From: Clostridium sp.
GTDB lineage: Bacteria; Bacillota; Clostridia; Clostridiales; Clostridiaceae
NCBI RefSeq assembly: GCF_021372645.1
Contig: NZ_JAJFUC010000053.1
Location: 1 to 64,000 of the forward strand
Length of the DNA stretch: 64,000 nt
Direction of reading: 5' to 3'
How positions within the stretch are numbered: position 1 is the stretch's first letter; the number at the start of each line of letters is the position of its first letter. The notes under the pieces were generated by a model, which ran no database searches, was not told the DNA's origin, and saw only the letters and a list, made by a program, of their open reading frames with translations. Below are positions 38,232 through 47,143 of this stretch, piece by piece. The translations under genes and the position numbers were made by a program.

Positions 38232-38387
38232 TTAATTTAAGTTAATTCTTTCTATTTTGGTTTTAGGTGCCTCTTGTCCAGCTCTAAACTCTTCATTTAT
38301 TGTAATATCTACCTTATAACCTGATACCATTTTAATAACATCTTCGCGTACTTCCATAGGATTATATTTTAAGTAATATTTTCCCAT
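38232..38387 (-). CDS. 51-aa small protein of unknown function
   Basis: A short frame starting MGKYYLKYNPMEVREDVIKM and ending KIERINLN. It is bounded by one terminator just upstream (38446-38472) and another just downstream (38201-38227), so a dedicated short transcript is likely. Charged and soluble, with no membrane segment. The SD is poor. It could be a real small protein or the conserved tail of a lost gene; not recognised. Confidence 0.45.
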   Translation of the reverse strand: MGKYYLKYNPMEVREDVIKMVSGYKVDITINEEFRAGQEAPKTKIERINLN

Positions 38388-38445
38388 ATATAATGTTTTA
38401 TCATGTAATATTTTTACAATTAAATTCTATTAAATAATAAAAATG

Positions 38446-38472
38446 CCACATATTCATTACTGAATATTGTGG
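38446..38472 (-). terminator. Terminator of the GNAT gene
   Basis: CCACATATTCA (38446-38456) with TGAATATTGTGG (38461-38472), near-perfect, followed on the minus strand by CATTTTTATT. 18 bases past the acetyltransferase stop. Confidence 0.8.
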
Positions 38473-38490
38473 TATTCTACTGATCAATAT

Positions 38491-38913
38491 TTATTCTATA
38501 AAGCCTCTATTCTTCATTTTTTCTTTGTTAAGAAATAATGCCATCCCTGTTTTCATTTTTCTTAAATTCATTTTTTCATAAAATTTTTCTTTTCCAGGTG
38601 AAGCATATAATATAACATTACATGTAGGCACAGATTTTAATATACTATTAATAATTGTTTTTCCTATATTTTTCCCTTGATATTCAGGTAATACTGCTAC
38701 ATCATATATTGCAGCTTGATATATTCCATCTGAAATAGCCCGTCCAAAACCAATCATCTTATTATTGTCCAACACAAATACAACAGTATAGCTATTCTCA
38801 AAAGCTTTTTTATGTACTTCACCTCCATAATAAGACATTCCAACTGTTTTTAATATTGTAGATACACAATTCCAATCTATATTTTTACAATCATATTGAA
38901 TTTTTAAATTCAT
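38491..38913 (-). CDS. GNAT-family N-acetyltransferase
   Basis: 140 aa. The acetyl-CoA loop is VLPEYQGKNIGKTII, with preceding beta strand AAIYDVAV and C-terminal FYEKMNLRKMKTGMALFL. Substrate unknown. The start is ATG at 38913 with SD AAAGGAG. A longer frame to 39036 would run through the rubrerythrin terminator and has no SD, so it is rejected. Confidence 0.88.
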   Translation of the reverse strand: MNLKIQYDCKNIDWNCVSTILKTVGMSYYGGEVHKKAFENSYTVVFVLDNNKMIGFGRAISDGIYQAAIYDVAVLPEYQGKNIGKTIINSILKSVPTCNVILYASPGKEKFYEKMNLRKMKTGMALFLNKEKMKNRGFIE

Positions 38914-39022
38914 CTCGTTCTCCTTTGCCAATTTACTTTTTATAGATTTTAGTATACACTCTGACGTAAGGTAAGAGTCAATTGTTTTATAAATTTGCTT
39001 TTTTTCATTGCTAAATTTAAAA

Positions 39023-39054
39023 ATACCACAACTCATTTCTGAAATTGTGGTATA
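39023..39054 (-). terminator. Terminator of rubrerythrin gene
   Basis: ATACCACAA at about 39023-39031 pairs with TTGTGGTAT at about 39046-39054, minus strand continuing TTTTTAAATTT. About 40 bases past the rubrerythrin stop. Confidence 0.75.
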
Positions 39055-39095
39055 TTAATTCTAGGTTCAAATTATGATTTAATTCATTCATTAGA

Positions 39096-39644
39096 TTATT
39101 CTGGATTACACTTCGGCATAAAATAAGCTTTTGAAAAACCACAACATGGGCAATTATTAGGAGCCATCTCCCCCTCATGTATATATCCACAATTCATACA
39201 TACCCAATTAATAGGATAATTTGATGAAAATATCCCTTTTTTAAATCTATTAAATAAATTAGTAAAGATTTCGGCATGAGATTCTTCCGCCTCACTTAAT
39301 TCTTTATAAAAACGAGCTATTTCATCTAGCCCTTCATCTAAAGCTATTTTTTCATATTTCTTGTAAAGTTCAACGACATTATCCTCTCTCTCCACACCAA
39401 ATTTTAGATTATCTTCTGTATTTTGGATTAACCCCAGGAATTTTTTATAGGCTGCTCTAGAGTGTGCTAATTCATTACCTGCAATCCTTTCAAAAATATC
39501 TGCTATCCATAAGTAACCTTCATTCCTAGCCTTTTCGGCAAACATTATATAAATATTATTAGTTCTACATTCAACGGCAAAGGTTCTATAAAGATTTTTT
39601 TCAGTTTCAGTACCATTTAAATTATTGATATTTAACACTCCCAT
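39096..39644 (-). CDS. Rubrerythrin
   Basis: 182 aa. An N-terminal ferritin-like four-helix domain carries the diiron ligands (ELAHSRA and EAEESHAEIF with ExxH motifs). A C-terminal rubredoxin-like domain has CMNCGY and CPCCGF. It reduces hydrogen peroxide in the cytoplasm of anaerobes using rubredoxin-type electron donors. SD is weak. Monocistronic by its terminators. Confidence 0.93.
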   Translation of the reverse strand: MGVLNINNLNGTETEKNLYRTFAVECRTNNIYIMFAEKARNEGYLWIADIFERIAGNELAHSRAAYKKFLGLIQNTEDNLKFGVEREDNVVELYKKYEKIALDEGLDEIARFYKELSEAEESHAEIFTNLFNRFKKGIFSSNYPINWVCMNCGYIHEGEMAPNNCPCCGFSKAYFMPKCNPE

Positions 39645-39814
39645 AAATCACTACAATTAATCTTATGCTGAATACCATTAACTAATTACTAGTTCTTTTA
39701 AACCATTATTTCATCAAGTTTTATCAAATATACATTTGTATTCCATCCCAAATAATATTATAATATTCCTAAATTTAGAATTCCACTTCTACTTCGCTTA
39801 CATATATCAATCTA

Positions 39815-39893
39815 GAAATAAAGGGGGCTTGCTTTTGAGGAGTGTTACATCAAAATCTTTAGTAATGGGAGTAAATGCATGCCCCCTTATTTC
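39815..39893. repeat. Hairpin-ended dispersed repeat, copy 1
   Basis: GAAATAAAGGGGGC (39815-39828) and GCCCCCTTATTTC (39881-39893) are inverted ends. The interior CTTTTG...TTACATCA is shared with the copy at 44113-44164. It lies after the lipoprotein stop and may act as its terminator. Confidence 0.65.
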
Positions 39894-39934
39894 GGTAGGA
39901 TATATGACAAAGTACAGTTTCCACGCTAAATATC

Positions 39935-40942
39935 TTAACTCTTATAATCTAAAAACCTATAATCTACAGAGTCTTTAGATACTGCACTTATACTACCATC
40001 TTGTGTATATGTATAAATTTGTTCCTCATTAGTATTTCCACTATTACATCCAATAAATAAAACATTTCCATTTTCATCTATTTTTAATCCCTTTTTTGTT
40101 TTTACCACAGTTGGGAAATCATAAACTAATCTTTTTGCTTTGTTATTTTTTAATTCATACAATGAACTGATATTATCAGAAATTTTTCCAGTAAAATATA
40201 TTTTTTCTTTATTTATAATTATATCTGAAAGTTCTTCTATCTTATCTGTTAAAAGCTTAACATCCTTTGTTTTCTTATCTATCATTACTAATTCTTTCTT
40301 GTTTTCTAATGTTAACTGTAAGAATACCACATTATCTAAAGTTCCCTTTATAAATGCTAAATATCCTCCTTCAATTTTATAAAGTAACTCTTCTTTATTT
40401 TCTTTTATGTTATATGTAAATAATCCATTCAAACCATCATTGCTAACTCCATAATATACCAAAGTATTAACATCATACCAATCATATAAATTTCCCGATA
40501 TTGAAACATTAGATTTCATTTCTATTTCTTTATTTCCATTTGTATCAAATACTTTTAGCTTAAGACCATTATCTTCTATAAAATATGATATATATCCTGC
40601 ATCTTTAGATAATTTAAGGTCACTATAACCTAAATCCTTAATTTCAAACTTATATCCATTACGCACTACATAAGATTTCCCTTCTTCAATGGATATATAA
40701 CTCGAACTGCTTTTATCATAAGCACAAATAATATTGTTACCTTTCATTTGTTCATATTGGTCATTTTGATAATTATATAACTTATAAATTCCTTCTTCAT
40801 TTTTTAATACAGCTCCTGAATTCAATTTAATATCCTCTGCTACATTAGGTACTTTTTCTTTTTGAGATGAACATCCTAGTGTAAACAGAGGAAGAACAAT
40901 GAAAGCTAAAATACTCAAGCACTTTCTTTTTAATGATTTCAT
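39935..40942 (-). CDS. Lipoprotein with beta-propeller-like domain
   Basis: 335 aa. Signal peptide with lipobox FTLGCSS: lipidation at Cys24, anchored on the outer face of the membrane. The rest consists of repeated beta strands (YNYQNDQYEQM, DTNGNKEIEM, TYNIKENKEELLY and similar), like TolB/DPP-type propellers. No catalytic motif. Function unknown. SD AGAGGGAGAG. Confidence 0.75.
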   Translation of the reverse strand: MKSLKRKCLSILAFIVLPLFTLGCSSQKEKVPNVAEDIKLNSGAVLKNEEGIYKLYNYQNDQYEQMKGNNIICAYDKSSSSYISIEEGKSYVVRNGYKFEIKDLGYSDLKLSKDAGYISYFIEDNGLKLKVFDTNGNKEIEMKSNVSISGNLYDWYDVNTLVYYGVSNDGLNGLFTYNIKENKEELLYKIEGGYLAFIKGTLDNVVFLQLTLENKKELVMIDKKTKDVKLLTDKIEELSDIIINKEKIYFTGKISDNISSLYELKNNKAKRLVYDFPTVVKTKKGLKIDENGNVLFIGCNSGNTNEEQIYTYTQDGSISAVSKDSVDYRFLDYKS

Positions 40943-40985
40943 TTCTCTCCCTCTTCTTCAATGATTTTGACTCAAAAGTTTCACT

Positions 40986-41813
40986 TTACAAAGAAATCTT
41001 ACCTTCAAAAGACACTTCTGCTGGTCCTTTCATATATACATTTTTCTCCAGAACTTCTATAATTAGTTCACCACCTGGTGCCTTAACAAAAATCTCTTTT
41101 TCCTTATCTACAAGTCCTAATTTCTTAGCTACTACTACGGATGCACAGCATCCAGTTCCACAAGCAAGAGTTGCGCCAGCACCTCTCTCCCATGTATTAA
41201 CTCTTATATGGGTTTCATCAATTATTTTTACAAAATTAATATTACTTCCTTCTTTAAATAAATCAAGTTTTTCTATTTTAGAACCTTCTTCTACTACATT
41301 GTATTCTTTATCTTCTTCAAAAATAATTGTATGAGGAACTCCTACTAATACTGTAGTCATTTTATAAGTCTTATTATCTACAGTAATTTCACGTTCTATA
41401 AGACTTTCTATATTGTTTAATGGTATATCAAGTCCATCATAAGATGGATTTCCCATATATACTCTTACATATTTAACTTTGTCATTTTCTAATATTATCT
41501 CAATTTCTTTAACTCCATCACCAGTTTCAACTGAAAATTTATTACCATTTGCTATTTGATGTTCATAAACATACTTTCCAAAACACCTTATAGCATTTCC
41601 GCACATATTAGCCCTTGATCCATCTGCATTTATTATGACCATCTTGGCATTAGCTACTTCTGATTTTCTAACAATAACTAATCCATCTGCCCCAATTCCA
41701 AAATGTCTATCACAAAGTTTTTTAGCAAGTAAACATTCCTCCTTAATCTCATAATTAAAATCTTCAATAAATATAAAATCATTTCCAGCCCCTTGCATTT
41801 TATAGAAATTCAT
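40986..41813 (-). CDS. dapF: Diaminopimelate epimerase
   Basis: 275 aa. Converts LL-DAP to meso-DAP for lysine and peptidoglycan. Both catalytic cysteines are present: ANMCGNAIRCFG and ACGTGCCAS. The start MNFYKMQGAGNDFIF is canonical. It supplies the residue that the DNPR-type MurE in this window adds. Confidence 0.97.
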   Translation of the reverse strand: MNFYKMQGAGNDFIFIEDFNYEIKEECLLAKKLCDRHFGIGADGLVIVRKSEVANAKMVIINADGSRANMCGNAIRCFGKYVYEHQIANGNKFSVETGDGVKEIEIILENDKVKYVRVYMGNPSYDGLDIPLNNIESLIEREITVDNKTYKMTTVLVGVPHTIIFEEDKEYNVVEEGSKIEKLDLFKEGSNINFVKIIDETHIRVNTWERGAGATLACGTGCCASVVVAKKLGLVDKEKEIFVKAPGGELIIEVLEKNVYMKGPAEVSFEGKISL

Positions 41814-42102
41814 TTAAATTCCTCCCACTCTATAGTTTAACTATTTATATTACATATATTGAAAAAAATACTTATAATTATATCAATAATTATTTCTTTC
41901 TATAATCTAGTGATGAATAATATCCATAAGCTTAAATTATAACTTATTTGATAAGTTTTTCATATATTTTCTATAATTTTTTTCTTAATTTCAGCAATTT
42001 TTACTATATATTTTTTTATTCTTTATTATATACGCATATTAATATACTTTTATAAACTTATTAAATCTTAATATCCATTTCTTCTTCATACCTTGCTAAT
42101 AA
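41814..42102. other. Gene-free divergent gap before rqcH
   Basis: Divergent intergenic region between dapF (minus) and rqcH (plus). Very AT-rich; no gene. It should hold the dapF promoter; I cannot single out a convincing one. Confidence 0.4.
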
Positions 42103-42132
42103 TTGATAATCATATAGCTATAATGTTATAAT
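42103..42132 (+). promoter_or_regulatory. Candidate promoter of rqcH
   Basis: TTGATA (42103-42108), 18-bp spacer, TATAAT (42127-42132), ~120 bp before the rqcH ATG. The dispersed repeat at 42144-42227 would then be at the very start of the mRNA leader. Confidence 0.5.
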
Positions 42133-42143
42133 ATTCTTAGCCA

Positions 42144-42227
42144 GGCACATTCAAAAAATAATAAGTCAGTATGCTAGTGTATTTTTCTTATAAGAAAGCT
42201 CGACTCATTATTTTCTTTTCACGTGCC
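42144..42227. repeat. Small inverted-repeat (MITE-like) element, copy B
   Basis: 84 bp bounded by GGCAC (42144-42148) and GTGCC (42223-42227). The ends extend as imperfect inverted repeats: CAAAAAATAATAAGTC against the complement of GACTCATTATTTTCTTTT. A central palindrome TTTCTTATAAGAAA lies inside (~42183-42197). The left half recurs at 22502-22529. It lies in the rqcH leader. Confidence 0.7.
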
Positions 42228-42252
42228 TTACACCAAGAAAGGATGACATAAA

Positions 42253-43986
42253 ATGGCATTAGATGGTATCTACTTATATAGTTTAGTCGATGATTTAAAG
42301 AAATCAATATTAAATTCAAAAATAGATAAAATAAATCAACCTGAAAAAGATGAAATTATTTTAACTATACGAAAAGACCGTAGTAACATAAAACTTTTAA
42401 TTTCTGCATCTCCTAGATTTGCTAGAATTCATTTAACAAATTCAATTAAAGCAAATCCAATAAAAGCTCCTATGTATTTAATGGTTCTTAGAAAATACAT
42501 ATTAGGAGGCAGGATTATTAGCCTTACTCAAAAAGATAATGATAGAATTTTAATAATAGAAATTGAAAATAGAGATGAATTAGGTTTTGATAGTATATAC
42601 TCCCTTATTGTTGAAATAATGGGACGTCACTCTAACATTACTTTAGTTAGAAATAGAGACAACAAAGTCATGGAATCCATAAAACACATTACACCCGATA
42701 TAAATAGCTTTAGAGTATTGTACCCTGGAGTGAATTATGTTTATCCTCCATCATCTACTAAATTAAATCCCTTTTCTATTTCTTATGAAGAATTAAATTC
42801 TTTTATAAGTAATAATTCTATTATTTTTGATATTAATTTTTACTCTAATTGTTTTACTGGAGTAAGTAAATTATTATCTAGCGATTTATATTATAACATT
42901 ATTAAAGCTAATAATTCACCTACTAGACATGAAATTTATGAAAAATTTAATGAATTTATAAATAATTTACATAAAAATATATCATATAATATATTTACAA
43001 ACAAATTCGGCATTTTAAAGGACTTTTATTCATTAAAATTAAATTCCTTAGAAGATAATTTTTTATTAATTCCTTATAATGACCCTAATACTTTAATGGA
43101 TGCTTTTTATGAAAGAAAAGATAAACAAGATAGGCTACAAAATAAATCTATTGATTTACAAAAGCTTATACATACAAACATTGAAAGATGTAATAAAAAA
43201 TCACGAATACTTAATGAAAATCTTAATGAATGTGCAGAAAAAGATTCTTTAAGAATAAAAGGAGATCTTCTAACTTCTTATATCTATAGTATTAAAAAGG
43301 GAGATAGTGATTGTACTGTATTAAATTTTTATAATGAGAATGAAGAAGAATATCTAAAGATCTCTTTAGATAAAACAAAAACTCCTTCTGAAAATGTTCA
43401 GCGTTATTATAAAAAGTATAACAAACTCAAATCATCAGAAGAATATGCTAAAGTTCAGCTTGAAAAAAATATTGAAGAAATAGAATATTTAAATTCTGTT
43501 CTTACTAACATTATAAATGCTGAAAGTTATGATGAAATTGACGAAATAAAAAACGAGTTAATTGAAACTAAATATATAAGATTCAGAAAGAATAATAAAA
43601 GTTCAAGGAAATCAAAAACTTCTAAGCCGCATCATTTTGTTTCAAGTGATGGAATTGATATCTATGTAGGAAAAAATAACTTACAAAATGATTATTTAAG
43701 TTTAAAATTTGCAAACAAAAATTATCTTTGGCTACATGCAAAAGATATTCCAGGTTCACATGTTATTATTTGTTCTTTTGATATTCCTAATAAAACTCTT
43801 GAAGAAGCTGCAATAATTGCAGGGTTTTATAGCAAGGGAAAAGATTCTTTAAAATTACCTATTGATTATACAAAAGTTAAAGAATTAAAAAAACCAAGCG
43901 GATCAAAGCCTGGTATGGTTATTTATCATACTAACAAGACTTTAATTATAAATCCAAATGATTTTAATACTTTATTTAATGTATAA
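42253..43986 (+). CDS. rqcH: RqcH, NFACT-family ribosome quality-control factor
   Basis: 577 aa, the only plus-strand protein gene here. NFACT-N (1-~180) starts MALDGIYLYSLVDDLKKSIL; a long coiled coil lies near 280-420, and the NFACT-R domain (~450-570) carries WLHAKDIPGSHVII. In Bacillus RqcH binds stalled 50S subunits with peptidyl-tRNA and adds alanine tails. It is often annotated as fibronectin-binding protein. SD AAAGGATGA. Its leader carries a repeat hairpin. Confidence 0.94.
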   Translation: MALDGIYLYSLVDDLKKSILNSKIDKINQPEKDEIILTIRKDRSNIKLLISASPRFARIHLTNSIKANPIKAPMYLMVLRKYILGGRIISLTQKDNDRILIIEIENRDELGFDSIYSLIVEIMGRHSNITLVRNRDNKVMESIKHITPDINSFRVLYPGVNYVYPPSSTKLNPFSISYEELNSFISNNSIIFDINFYSNCFTGVSKLLSSDLYYNIIKANNSPTRHEIYEKFNEFINNLHKNISYNIFTNKFGILKDFYSLKLNSLEDNFLLIPYNDPNTLMDAFYERKDKQDRLQNKSIDLQKLIHTNIERCNKKSRILNENLNECAEKDSLRIKGDLLTSYIYSIKKGDSDCTVLNFYNENEEEYLKISLDKTKTPSENVQRYYKKYNKLKSSEEYAKVQLEKNIEEIEYLNSVLTNIINAESYDEIDEIKNELIETKYIRFRKNNKSSRKSKTSKPHHFVSSDGIDIYVGKNNLQNDYLSLKFANKNYLWLHAKDIPGSHVIICSFDIPNKTLEEAAIIAGFYSKGKDSLKLPIDYTKVKELKKPSGSKPGMVIYHTNKTLIINPNDFNTLFNV

Positions 43987-44112
43987 TTTACATTAGCGGT
44001 TATTAACTTAAAATTTACAAGCATTAAATTCATATCTATATGCTTTATAAATATTAATAGATATATACAAATTTGAATTTACTCTTATACTATAAATGTA
44101 TATCTAAGACTA

Positions 44113-44164
44113 GAAATAAAGGGCACTCTTTTGTGAATTATTACATCAGAGTACACTTTATTTC
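44113..44164. repeat. Hairpin-ended dispersed repeat, copy 2
   Basis: GAAATAAAGGGCACTC (from 44113) pairs with GAGTACACTTTATTTC (to 44164). It shares ends, interior TTACATCA and flanking TATATC/GATATA with the 39815-39893 copy. It lies between the convergent rqcH and RpiR-family genes, so it may terminate both. Confidence 0.6.
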
Positions 44165-44213
44165 GATATATATGATATATGCATAAACTTTAAATGAATA
44201 AATCAAATTTTTT

Positions 44214-45035
44214 TCACGCTTCTTCTAATAATTCTACATTACTATTAAAGAAATCTTTCTTTTCTTTTTCAACATATACAATTAAAACATTAATTAAACT
44301 TAGTGGAGCTACAAAAGATTCTATAAATGTAGAACCTTTGCTTACAGCTGTTAATGTAACATCTGAATATGGTACAAGTGGAGATAACATATTATCTGTA
44401 ATTGCTATAGTTGTAGCTCCATTTCTCTTTAAATGTGTAAAAATTTCTACTGTGCTTCTAGCATATTTCCCAAAACTAATTCCAATAATTACATCTTCAT
44501 CACTAAATTCATTAATTTGTTTTGGTATTTGTTCTATATTTTCAATTAAATTAACTTTGCTAAACATTAAATCAAGATAATATTTAAGAAAAATGCCAAG
44601 TATAGAAGAATTTTTTCTTACAACAATATATATTCTTTTTGCATTTAATAATAAATCAACTGCTTTTTTTAATTCATATAAATTTAAATCCTCCATAGTT
44701 AATTTAATATTATTTACATCATCTTCAAATATTTTATAAATTTCTTTTTCTTCATCACATTTTTTTTCAGAATCTATTTTTATACGTTCTATATTAGTTA
44801 CTTGCTCCTTAATAGATTCTTGAGTATCTTTTAAAAATTCAGAATAACCTTTATATCCTAGAAAGATTACAAATCTTGTAACAGTTGCAATACTAACACC
44901 AGATAGCTTTGCTAATTTTTCTACAGTTAAAAAAGGTGCACTATTGGGATATGATAATATGTATTTTGCTATTTTTTCTTGTGCTTTGCTCATATTAGGT
45001 ATCTTTTCTTCTATGTTTTGATATACTTCTGCCAT
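44214..45035 (-). CDS. MurR/RpiR-family transcriptional regulator
   Basis: 273 aa. N-terminal RpiR helix-turn-helix (1-~80) with LAKLSGVSIATVTRFVIFLGYKG-type motif. C-terminal SIS sugar-phosphate-binding domain (~125-265) with DVIIGISFGKYARSTVEI. It probably senses a phosphosugar, but no sugar operon adjoins, so the target is unknown. Confidence 0.92.
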   Translation of the reverse strand: MAEVYQNIEEKIPNMSKAQEKIAKYILSYPNSAPFLTVEKLAKLSGVSIATVTRFVIFLGYKGYSEFLKDTQESIKEQVTNIERIKIDSEKKCDEEKEIYKIFEDDVNNIKLTMEDLNLYELKKAVDLLLNAKRIYIVVRKNSSILGIFLKYYLDLMFSKVNLIENIEQIPKQINEFSDEDVIIGISFGKYARSTVEIFTHLKRNGATTIAITDNMLSPLVPYSDVTLTAVSKGSTFIESFVAPLSLINVLIVYVEKEKKDFFNSNVELLEEA

Positions 45036-45180
45036 TATTTGAACTCATTCCTTTTTTATTTAAGATTATATATTGAATTAATAAATATATAACTGCCTTA
45101 ATCTCTACTATAATTTTTTCTTAAGTTGTTAACTTACAAAAATTTTACACATTTAGAATAATTTTATATTCCAAAACAAA

Positions 45181-45218
45181 AAAGATGCCAATAACTTTAA
45201 TCGTTTATTAGCATCTTT
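45181..45218 (-). terminator. Terminator of the methyltransferase gene
   Basis: AAAGATGCCAATAA (45181-45194) pairs with TTATTAGCATCTTT (45205-45218) apart from one mismatch, and TTTTTGTTTT follows on the minus strand. The nearest upstream stop is that of the THUMP methyltransferase, 100 bases away. Confidence 0.75.
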
Positions 45219-45318
45219 GCTTTCAAAATTCACTTATATTTATTTTACCATGTAAGTAAAGCTTTGTAAATATATTTTCAATTCTTTATTTATATAATGG
45301 AATAAAATACATTAGTCT

Positions 45319-46479
45319 TTAATCCATTAATTCATTTATTAATGTATCTCCAAAATTTTTAATCTTACCATTATCAAAATATTGATAATAATAACATTTG
45401 ATTTTACCATTATACAATTTTCTATTTTTAGTTGACTTTAATCCAAATATTTTTTCAAAAGTTTCAAATGAAGTTAATATATTAAAATCCCAACTTTCTA
45501 ACTTTTTCTTAGTATTGCCCATATGTTTATAAAGACTATTTAATATTTGTTCTTCTCCTAGTCTTTCTCCATATGGAGGATTAGAGATTATAAAACCATA
45601 TTTTCTAGAAGTTGAAAACTCCATGAAATCTCTTTTTTGAAATGCTATGTATTTATCTACTCCAGCTCTTTTAGCATTTTCCATAGCAAATTTAATTACG
45701 TTATAATCAATATCATATCCTATTAATTTTATATCCTTATTTTTTTCAGACTTTTTAGCACCTTCTCTAACACTATTAAATATATCGCCTTCCATAGATG
45801 GCCATGTTTCACATACAAAGCTTCTATTTACTCCTGGTGCGATATTTTGAGCTATCATAGCAGCTTCAATTAATATTGTCCCCGATCCACAAAATGGATC
45901 AATAAGTTCAAACTCATCATTCCATCTTGAAATTAAAAGCATTGATGCAGCTAATGTTTCTTTTATTGGAGCAATTCCAGAAAGTACTCTATAGCCTCTC
46001 TTATGTAACCCTGGACCTGTTGTATCTATTGTCAGTGTAACTATATCTTTTAATATAGCAACTTCTATTTTATAAACAGGACCACTTTCACTAAACTGCT
46101 CTATTCCATAGCTTTCACTCATACTCGTAATAACAGCTTTTTTAACTATAGCTTGGCAATCTGGAACGCTATGAAGTGCCGATTTAATACTTTTCCCAAC
46201 AACATGCATAACCCCATCCTTTGGGATTAGTTTGCTCCACTCTACTTTTTTTGTTCCTTGGAATAATTCTTCAAAAGATTTTGCTTCAAACTCAGCCATT
46301 TTTATAAGAACTCTATCTGCAGTTCTTAAATGAATATTAGCAATAGCTATATCCATTTCATCTCCTTCAAAGGTTACCTTTCCATTTTCAATTTTCAAAT
46401 CTTCATATCCAAGTGCTCTTAATTCTTTTGCTGTTATACTCTCTATTCCAAAGGTACTTGTTGCAATTAAATCATACAT
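45319..46479 (-). CDS. THUMP-domain 23S rRNA guanine-N2 methyltransferase (RlmL N-part/YpsC-like)
   Basis: 386 aa. N-terminal THUMP RNA-binding domain (~1-160), then a Rossmann methyltransferase: DPFCGSGTILIEAA (SAM loop), GYDIDYNVI, and catalytic NPPYGERLG. The family makes m2G in 23S rRNA. Separate from the RlmK part, as usual in Firmicutes (YpsC). 33 bases after pyrR, probably co-transcribed. Confidence 0.93.
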   Translation of the reverse strand: MYDLIATSTFGIESITAKELRALGYEDLKIENGKVTFEGDEMDIAIANIHLRTADRVLIKMAEFEAKSFEELFQGTKKVEWSKLIPKDGVMHVVGKSIKSALHSVPDCQAIVKKAVITSMSESYGIEQFSESGPVYKIEVAILKDIVTLTIDTTGPGLHKRGYRVLSGIAPIKETLAASMLLISRWNDEFELIDPFCGSGTILIEAAMIAQNIAPGVNRSFVCETWPSMEGDIFNSVREGAKKSEKNKDIKLIGYDIDYNVIKFAMENAKRAGVDKYIAFQKRDFMEFSTSRKYGFIISNPPYGERLGEEQILNSLYKHMGNTKKKLESWDFNILTSFETFEKIFGLKSTKNRKLYNGKIKCYYYQYFDNGKIKNFGDTLINELMD

Positions 46480-46512
46480 AATTTTACATTCTCCCTCTGT
46501 TCAAATTAACTT

Positions 46513-47061
46513 CTATTCTTCGCAATTTGAATCATATATTTTAACTGAATCTACTTCATCAGTTTCTTTCAGTGAAACTGCTATAATTTCACTTTTAGAA
46601 GTAGGAATATTCTTACCTACATAGTCTGCTCTAATGGGTAATTCCTTATGTCCTCTATCAATAAGAACTGCTAATTGAATTGCTGTAGGTCTGCTCACGT
46701 CTATAATAGCATCTATTGCAGCTCTTACTGTTCTACATGTATATAAAACATCATCTATTATAACTATTTTCTTGTCTTTTATTTCAAGGCCTAAATCTAA
46801 ATTTCTAACCTCTATATTCCCATTTAAAATAGTTAGATCATCTCTATATAATGTTATATCTACAGAACCAACTGGAACTTCTTTCCCTTCAATCTCTTTA
46901 ATATAATTTGCAATTCTCTTTGCAAGTGGATAACCTCGAGTCTTAATTCCAAGCAAAACTAAATCCTCTACCCCTTTATTTCTTTCTATTATTTCATGAG
47001 AAACTCTTATTAATGTTCTATTTATAGCTTTCTCATCTAATAGAAGTGCTTTTAATTTCAT
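46513..47061 (-). CDS. pyrR: PyrR bifunctional regulator / uracil phosphoribosyltransferase
   Basis: 182 aa. PRPP motif [18 protein letters not shown], start [17 protein letters not shown]. PyrR senses UMP and binds pyr mRNA; it also has UPRTase activity. SD GGAGGG. Here it is not followed by pyr genes but by an rRNA methyltransferase, so it must act on targets elsewhere. No PyrR-type attenuator is evident in the 82-bp leader. Confidence 0.96.
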   Translation of the reverse strand: MKLKALLLDEKAINRTLIRVSHEIIERNKGVEDLVLLGIKTRGYPLAKRIANYIKEIEGKEVPVGSVDITLYRDDLTILNGNIEVRNLDLGLEIKDKKIVIIDDVLYTCRTVRAAIDAIIDVSRPTAIQLAVLIDRGHKELPIRADYVGKNIPTSKSEIIAVSLKETDEVDSVKIYDSNCEE

Positions 47062-47143
47062 ATTATCCCTCCACTTTTAAATTCAAAAAATCATAATTCT
47101 ATTCCTATATAATTACATATTCATTTATACTATAATAATATAA

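Noticed and set aside
38914-39036. N-terminal extension of the acetyltransferase
   Set aside because: Includes the rubrerythrin terminator; ATG at 38913 has the SD.
39736-39978. Plus-strand 80-codon frame across the repeat and the lipoprotein end
   Set aside because: No SD, runs through a hairpin repeat and into the antisense of a real gene.
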